A stretch of DNA of 55,008 bases, from positions 1 through 55,008 of the forward strand of contig JANQOW010000142.1 in assembly GCA_028285595.1 (NCBI GenBank), read 5' to 3'. This document shows positions 52,156 through 55,008 of the stretch, piece by piece; positions within the stretch are counted from its first letter, which is position 1; every line of letters begins with the position of its first letter. The position numbers and the translations under genes were made by a program. Below the pieces are notes generated by a model that saw nothing but the letters and a program-made list of their open reading frames with translations, did no database searches and was not told the DNA's origin. This DNA comes from Hyphomicrobiales bacterium. Lineage in GTDB: Bacteria > Pseudomonadota > Alphaproteobacteria > Rhizobiales > CAJQND01.

Positions 52156-52584
52156 ATGCGGACCCGTCGCCATTTCCTCATAGCCGCTTTGGCCGCAGGC
52201 CCGGCCTTGATCACCTCACGCGCCTGGGCAAGCGAACGGATGTCGGCTGCCGATGCCCATGAACGCGCCACGAAGGGCGACATTTTGCTGGTGGATATCC
52301 GCACCGACGGAGAGTGGAAACAAACCGGCCTTGGCGCCTCGGCCCGGCCGATCTCCATGCATAAGCCCGGCTTCATTGAGAAGCTCATAGAGGCCGCCGG
52401 AAACGACAAGTCCCGCACAATTGCGCTCATCTGCGCCACCGGAGGCCGCTCGCGCTGGCTCCAGGGACAGTTGACCAAATATGGGTTCACCAATGTTGTG
52501 GATGTGTCTGAGGGCATGCTGGGCAGCGCTGCCGGTCCCGGCTGGCTGAAGACGGGCCTGCCGGTCAAGCGCCTGACAAACTAG
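52156..52584 (+). CDS. Exported rhodanese-domain protein
   Basis: A 142-residue protein with an N-terminal export signal (RTRRHFLIAALAAGPALIT, twin-Arg-like but without the full Tat consensus). It has one rhodanese domain with DILLVDIRTDGEWKQTG and the active-site loop ICATGGRSRWLQ, with Cys as first residue of the loop. It would transfer sulfur or sense thiols in the periplasm; the acceptor is unknown. The gene follows matB by 87 bases and converges with an unknown gene 9 bases further on. Confidence 0.87.
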   Translation: MRTRRHFLIAALAAGPALITSRAWASERMSAADAHERATKGDILLVDIRTDGEWKQTGLGASARPISMHKPGFIEKLIEAAGNDKSRTIALICATGGRSRWLQGQLTKYGFTNVVDVSEGMLGSAAGPGWLKTGLPVKRLTN

Positions 52585-52593
52585 CTCCCAAGC

Positions 52594-53244
52594 TCACTGA
52601 AGATCGAACGCGTGCCCGCGCGCCTTCATGAGCAAGCTGAGATAAAGCAATGATTTCGGCCCCATGATGCCGTCTGCCTTGCTCCAGCAGGGGTCGTCCT
52701 GCGGTTCGGAGGATGCGGTTGGAGCTGTCTTGGGATCGGGCCACCTGCACCTGTAATGCTGAAGCAAAAGCGTGGCATGCACGAACTCCGGGTTCACCAC
52801 GCCCGCCTCTTTGCCTTCTTTTGAGGGGTCGGTTTGGTAGAATTTCAGCGTGTGGAAGGCGTGCTTAATGTCTTTCACTTTGGGGTGGAAGATGCTCCAG
52901 ATGAAGGCGCTGTGATAGAACCGCGGCAGACTGCTCAAGTTGTTCTGCACGTGGTCGTTCCAGCGTTTCTTATCAAGCAGGCCGAGCTCGTGCATTGTTC
53001 TGAAGGCGCTGAAGGTGTTTTTGTTCCTCTGCCGGTCGAAGTTCAGCACCGTTTTGACAAACTGTGTCTTGACCTCCAGCTCCGCAGCCTGTTCGTTTAT
53101 TTGCTTTTTCTGCTTTGATTTTAATGTCGTTTGCCACAGCCCAAAGCCGCCGGCCACCAAGGCGGCCGCAACGGTGCCGTTAAGCAGGGTGCTCACAATC
53201 TGCGCTTTGACATTCTCTGAAAACATGACGCTGTTTCTCCCCAT
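52594..53244 (-). CDS. Hypothetical protein with one N-terminal membrane helix and coiled coil
   Basis: A 216-residue protein that I do not recognise. A membrane helix (VSTLLNGTVAAALVAGGFGLW) lies near the N-terminus. It is followed by a charged helical stretch (KSKQKKQINEQAAELEVKTQ) and a region rich in His, Trp and Lys. Two Cys lie near the end (HYRCRWPDP; DDPCWSKAD). Its base composition is somewhat more AT-rich than its neighbours in the central part. No domain or operon context suggests a function. Confidence 0.6.
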   Translation of the reverse strand: MGRNSVMFSENVKAQIVSTLLNGTVAAALVAGGFGLWQTTLKSKQKKQINEQAAELEVKTQFVKTVLNFDRQRNKNTFSAFRTMHELGLLDKKRWNDHVQNNLSSLPRFYHSAFIWSIFHPKVKDIKHAFHTLKFYQTDPSKEGKEAGVVNPEFVHATLLLQHYRCRWPDPKTAPTASSEPQDDPCWSKADGIMGPKSLLYLSLLMKARGHAFDLQ

Positions 53245-53294
53245 GTGGTGACAGCGCCAAGTCTAGGGGACCTATTCAAAGAATGGTAGCACAG

Positions 53295-53313
53295 CCCACA
53301 CCGTCGGTGTGGG
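53295..53313 (-). terminator. Perfect hairpin between two minus-strand genes
   Basis: CCCACACC and GGTGTGGG form an 8-pair stem with a 3-base loop, 17 bases downstream of the small secreted-protein gene. No clear T-run follows on the minus strand, so it may be a factor-dependent terminator or an mRNA-stabilising hairpin. Confidence 0.45.
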
Positions 53314-53329
53314 AGCCGCACTCAGGGTG

Positions 53330-53572
53330 TCATTCAATGCCGAGAATTGCTTTGGCTTCGGCCAGGGTGGCGACGGAGTCGCCATGGTTGCCGGCTTCGT
53401 GAAGTTCTTCACCCTTGGCACGCAGCTCCATCACCTTTGCCTTATCGGCTTCAGACAGTTCGGCCGTCTGCAAAGCGGCATCGATTGCGGCCATATCTGC
53501 AGGACACTGTCCGGCATAGGCTGTTGCGGTGAGCGCAAGAACGGCAAACGCGGTAATCAATGGCTTTCTCAT
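53330..53572 (-). CDS. Small secreted hypothetical protein
   Basis: An 80-residue protein with a signal peptide (KPLITAFAVLALTATAYA, cleavage before GQCPADM). The mature part, about 60 residues, is one helical hairpin (MAAIDAALQTAELSEADKAKVMELRAKGEELHEAGNHG, in part) with one Cys. The start at 53572 has AGGAGGCT about 7 bases upstream, which decides it over a longer frame. It resembles small periplasmic helical proteins found in many Proteobacteria, function unknown. Confidence 0.75.
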   Translation of the reverse strand: MRKPLITAFAVLALTATAYAGQCPADMAAIDAALQTAELSEADKAKVMELRAKGEELHEAGNHGDSVATLAEAKAILGIE

Positions 53573-53668
53573 GGGAGAGCCTCCTCTTTCAACACGCCCC
53601 ACTCGCGGTTGAGCGTGCCATTCAAGTGTGACTGAAATTAGCCAGTCCACGGAACATTTCTGGGATGT

Positions 53669-54949
53669 TCAGCCGTCCACCGTCCCCGGCCGCTGCCGGC
53701 AGAACGTCTCACGGGCAAACAAGATGGCCACGATACCCAGCGCGCAATAGCCGGCAATGCTCAAAAAGGCCGTTTCATACATGGCACGCGTATAGACCCT
53801 GACGCCGTCTTCAAGGGCGCCGTCCCACTGCCAGTCGAGCAGCACGCCGACCACAGGCTGCAGCAGGGCTCCCGAAGCAACGGTCATCATGTTCACAAAG
53901 CCGGTCACGGCCCCATGGATTTGCGGTGAAACCGTTTCCCGGGCATAGGCATAGGTGCTGGCCATCCAGGCCCCCAGGAAGCCGATCAATATGAGGAGGA
54001 TGGTCGTGGGCACGAGCGGCAGGTCCGGTCCGTAGAACACCACCAGCACCAGCACCGTAGACAGGGACGTGCTGATCATAAGCGGGGGTTTGCGCCGGCC
54101 GATGGCATCGGAAACCCAGCCGCCAAAAGGCGCGCCGGCAGCCCAGCCCGCCAGCATCAATGAGGTGTAGAACGCAGCATCCGTGCGCGAGAGGTCGAAC
54201 CGCTCGGCCATGTAAGGAACGCCCCAAAGTGCGCCAAACGCCAGCATGGGCCCCGTGCTCGCCGTGGCCACGAAGCCGAGGGCCCAGGCCTCTCCACTGC
54301 GCAGAACCCGGCCCATGCCGGCAAGCAGGGACACCGGGGCCCCGGCCGGCGTCTCAGCCACGCCCGGCGGTCTGTCGCGCACGACGATCCACGTGATGAG
54401 GGCAAGCACAGCCGCGAACACGGCCGCGCCCAGTATGGCCGGGCGCCAACCAAACGTGGTGACGAGGCCGGCAAACGGACCCTGGCCGATAAAGCCGCCC
54501 GCAACACCGAACAGCATGGCCGTGCCGGACAGAAAGGCAAACCGGTGCGGCGGGAACCACTTGGCGGCCAGCGCCAGCGGGGCGATCAGGCCGCAGCTTG
54601 CGCCGATGCCCACGAGCAGGCGTCCCAGATACGCCTGCTCGATTGTGGTGGCAAAGCCGAACACTGCGCTGCCCGCCGCGCCTAGCAGCAGAAACCCGGT
54701 GATGATCCGGCGCGGGCCCCACCGGTCCACCAGCGCCCCGATGGGCATTTGCAGCGCCACGTACGCGTAGAAATAGATGGCCGACAGATTGCCCAGAACC
54801 GCCGCACCCACCTGAAAGCTCTGCATCAGGTCGGCCACCATGGCGCTGGGCGCCACGCGCTGCAGGAATGCGTAGGCAAAGGAGAGGGCGCCAAGCGTAA
54901 AGATCAAGCCGCCGCGCAGCCGGTTGGGGGAGGGGGATGAAGACATCAC
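53669..54949 (-). CDS. Major facilitator superfamily transporter
   Basis: A 426-residue, 12-helix MFS transporter. The motif between helices 2 and 3 is seen in PIGALVDRWGPRRIITG, and its counterpart between helices 8 and 9 in PFGGWVSDAIGRRKPPLM. A central cytoplasmic loop (RDRPPGVAETPAGAP) divides the halves. The family includes hexuronate, nitrate and drug carriers; the substrate cannot be told. ATG 54946 is an alternative start one codon in. Confidence 0.88.
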   Translation of the reverse strand: MMSSSPSPNRLRGGLIFTLGALSFAYAFLQRVAPSAMVADLMQSFQVGAAVLGNLSAIYFYAYVALQMPIGALVDRWGPRRIITGFLLLGAAGSAVFGFATTIEQAYLGRLLVGIGASCGLIAPLALAAKWFPPHRFAFLSGTAMLFGVAGGFIGQGPFAGLVTTFGWRPAILGAAVFAAVLALITWIVVRDRPPGVAETPAGAPVSLLAGMGRVLRSGEAWALGFVATASTGPMLAFGALWGVPYMAERFDLSRTDAAFYTSLMLAGWAAGAPFGGWVSDAIGRRKPPLMISTSLSTVLVLVVFYGPDLPLVPTTILLILIGFLGAWMASTYAYARETVSPQIHGAVTGFVNMMTVASGALLQPVVGVLLDWQWDGALEDGVRVYTRAMYETAFLSIAGYCALGIVAILFARETFCRQRPGTVDG

Positions 54950-54954
54950 CGCCT

Positions 54955-55008
54955 TCTAGAGCAGTTCTTTGTCATATGGAATCGCTTGACCGGGTTTTCG
55001 CGTCTGCT
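54955..55008. repeat. Possible end of a dispersed intergenic element (TCTAGAGC type)
   Basis: The last bases begin with TTCTAGAGCAG and contain CATATGGAATCGCTTGAC, a pattern that recalls short dispersed intergenic elements common in Hyphomicrobiales genomes. Only part is in the window and there is no second copy here, so the call is weak. Confidence 0.3.

Noticed and set aside
1..55008. Prophage, transposon or integrative element
   Set aside because: No integrase, transposase, phage structural gene, attachment-site duplication or tRNA junction is visible.

Overview
The window looks like a chromosomal segment of an alphaproteobacterium, most likely of the order Hyphomicrobiales (Rhizobiales). 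This rests on recognisable protein families: a CyaC-type redox adenylate cyclase, an RkpK-like UDP-glucose dehydrogenase with a UDP-glucuronate epimerase, a glcDEF/lutABC set, an SRAP protein and several rhizobial-type ABC transporters. Coding density is high, most genes sit in short operons with 4-base overlaps, and I see no prophage, transposase, CRISPR array, tRNA or rRNA.

Layout. 1-9024 is a run of mostly single housekeeping or stress genes: the 3' end of a dihydroorotase gene, DUF2314 and DUF3179 proteins, a NUDIX hydrolase divergent from an SRAP protein, an ArsI/CadI-type dioxygenase, a cyclopropane fatty acid synthase, a RidA-like protein, an orphan DppB-type permease, a GFA-type protein and a tandem NTF2-like protein. 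9021-19648 is a two-carbon/three-carbon hydroxyacid catabolic island: glcB, glcF, glcE and glcD on the minus strand; a cytochrome c, an FCD-type GntR regulator and lutABC on the plus strand. Two sites of the same form (TTGGT-N11-ACCA) lie in front of glcD and in front of the regulator. 19658-21857 holds a cysteine-motif protein of unknown function, a FAH-family hydrolase and an L,D-transpeptidase. 22049-28037 is a complete peptide-type ABC importer.

28173-43446 is the most unusual part. Three glycosyltransferases are followed by a 912-residue ABC-exporter-like protein whose nucleotide-binding motifs are all degenerate and which carries a threefold internal repeat. Then come a stand-alone cyclic-nucleotide-binding domain and a cyclase with a predicted diheme membrane anchor and a 2Fe-2S domain. 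The UDP-GlcA/UDP-GalA precursor genes follow, then a metallo-beta-lactamase-fold protein translationally coupled to a second membrane cyclase, a polysaccharide deacetylase and a fourth glycosyltransferase. I read this as a possible cAMP-linked, redox-sensing surface-glycan system. The parts are visible in the sequence; the functional link is inference.

43648-48594 is a polar amino-acid ABC importer (no ATPase gene present) with a FAD-dependent amine/amino-acid oxidase and a DUF3095 protein that resembles a nucleotide cyclase. 48595-49076 holds two copies of a three-armed palindromic repeat followed by a 22-bp tandem repeat. 49077-52068 is a divergent malonyl-CoA decarboxylase/malonyl-CoA synthetase pair. 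The window ends with a rhodanese protein, two small unknown proteins and an MFS transporter.
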